Positions 63,354 to 64,000 of a stretch of 64,000 bases of DNA are shown one piece after another. The notes under the pieces were generated by a model. That model saw only the letters and a list, made by a program, of their open reading frames with translations. It was not told where the DNA came from and made no database searches. Numbering within the stretch: position 1 is the stretch's first letter; each line of letters opens with the position of its first letter. The translations under genes and the position numbers were made by a program. This DNA is from Glaciimonas sp. CA11.2 (lineage in GTDB: Bacteria; Pseudomonadota; Gammaproteobacteria; Burkholderiales; Burkholderiaceae_D), in NCBI RefSeq assembly GCF_034314045.1, contig NZ_JAVIWL010000001.1, positions 3,720,001 through 3,784,000 on the forward strand. The letters run 5' to 3'.

Positions 63354-64000
63354 GTGAGTTTAACTAAAATAAAAAGCCAGAAGATTCAAGTTTTTGTTGC
63401 GAAGAAAATTATCACCATGAACCCCGGTCAGCCAGAGGCGACCTGTGTCGCGGTGCGCGAAGGAAAAATTCTTTCTGTTGGCTCACTGGAAGAAGTCGGC
63501 CAATGGGGAGAGGTTGAAGTTAATCACGCTTTCCAAGACAAAATTTTAATGCCAGGGTTGGTCGAAGGGCATTGTCATTTAATGGAAGGTGCGATGTGGG
63601 ATGCGGTCTACGTTGGCTATCACGACAGACGTGGACCGGACGGAAAGTGTTGGAAAGGATTAACCTCCTTAGACCAGGTTATTCGACGTCTGAAACAAGC
63701 AGAAACAGAAATGACAGATGCTTCTACCGAATTGCTGGCGTGGGGATTTGATCCGATTTTCTTTGGCACGGGCCGCCTGTCGGCCAAAGAACTGGATACC
63801 GTTTCCGCCATTCGCCCCATTGCGATTTTGCATGCCAGTGTGCATTTAATGAACGTTAATTCGGCGATGTTAGCGGTTGCGGGCCTTGATGAAGATACGG
63901 ATATTGATGGCATACATAAAGATGCCGCCGGCAAGCCTTCGGGTGAACTGCAAGAATTTGCCGCTATGTTTCCTATCTACCGAATAATCGGCAAGCAACT
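63354..64000 (+). CDS. Amidohydrolase (YtcJ-like), partial
   Basis: My translation from GTG at 63354 gives 215 codons to the window end. It has an N-terminal beta domain (VFVAKKIITMNPGQPEATCV, AVREGKILSVGSLEEV) and the metal-binding MPGLVEGHCHLMEGAMW with its HxH motif. This is the start of an amidohydrolase family 3 (YtcJ-like) enzyme, which hydrolyses amide or related bonds using a metal centre. GGAG precedes the GTG. The missing C-terminal half should hold further metal ligands. Likely cotranscribed with the symporter. Confidence 0.82.
   Translation, partial: MSLTKIKSQKIQVFVAKKIITMNPGQPEATCVAVREGKILSVGSLEEVGQWGEVEVNHAFQDKILMPGLVEGHCHLMEGAMWDAVYVGYHDRRGPDGKCWKGLTSLDQVIRRLKQAETEMTDASTELLAWGFDPIFFGTGRLSAKELDTVSAIRPIAILHASVHLMNVNSAMLAVAGLDEDTDIDGIHKDAAGKPSGELQEFAAMFPIYRIIGKQ

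Overview
The window looks like chromosomal DNA of a betaproteobacterium, most likely an Oxalobacteraceae relative (Glaciimonas, Herminiimonas or Collimonas-like). This is inferred from the Cupriavidus-like sulfonate genes, a PEP-CTERM protein, intermediate base composition, and the mix of LivFGHM/acyl-CoA clusters with IclR, LysR and TetR regulators. No rRNA, tRNA or CRISPR array was seen.

Region 1 (1-19.0 kb) is a two-wing catabolic cluster. The + strand wing (0.85-10.1 kb) holds an EthD-like small protein, a luciferase-like flavin monooxygenase, an alpha/beta hydrolase, a LivGFHM-type ABC importer without a substrate-binding protein, an acyl-CoA synthetase and two SDR proteins. A partial FMN reductase diverges from it at the left edge. 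The - strand wing (10.7-18.95 kb) encodes a complete beta-oxidation set: bifunctional hydratase/dehydrogenase, thiolase, two acyl-CoA dehydrogenases, enoyl-CoA hydratase, TesB thioesterase and a TetR regulator. Together they suggest oxygenation of a ketone or similar compound, ester hydrolysis, CoA activation and beta-oxidation. The substrate is unknown.

Region 2 (19.1-23.5 kb) is mobile DNA. A unit of about 3.45 kb (19964-23414), bounded by 14-bp inverted ends and an 8-bp direct repeat, contains an IS6-family transposase gene, an IS6 relic, a PEP-CTERM cargo gene and a complete ISKra4-like element.

Region 3 (23.5-60.2 kb) is a sulfonate-degradation island. Two almost identical xsc genes (sulfoacetaldehyde acetyltransferase) lie as inverted repeats about 11 kb apart. 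One is followed by pta, the other by tauXY (taurine dehydrogenase) and an amino-acid permease. The segment between them also carries a sensor kinase broken by one stop codon, a decayed GGDEF gene, an intact diguanylate cyclase and an IS6 relic. To the right lie a LysR gene, a ChpS/ChpB toxin-antitoxin pair, a beta-hydroxyacid dehydrogenase, a YeiE/YeiH-like pair (probable sulfite export), thiG, an IclR-CobS-CobT-DadA-like operon, sauTSU/sauR (sulfoacetate) and iseUJ/iseR (isethionate). Taurine, sulfoacetate and isethionate would all be converted to sulfoacetaldehyde. Xsc then yields sulfite and acetyl phosphate, Pta makes acetyl-CoA, and YeiH could remove sulfite.

Region 4 (60.2-64 kb) holds a complete IS30 element with a 3-bp target duplication, then a DUF3311/sodium-solute symporter pair and the start of an amidohydrolase gene that runs off the window.

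The points most worth a second look are the inverted xsc pair, whose recombination would swap the promoters of pta and tauXY, the compound mobile unit, and the CobST-like AAA/VWA pair inside a sulfonate island.
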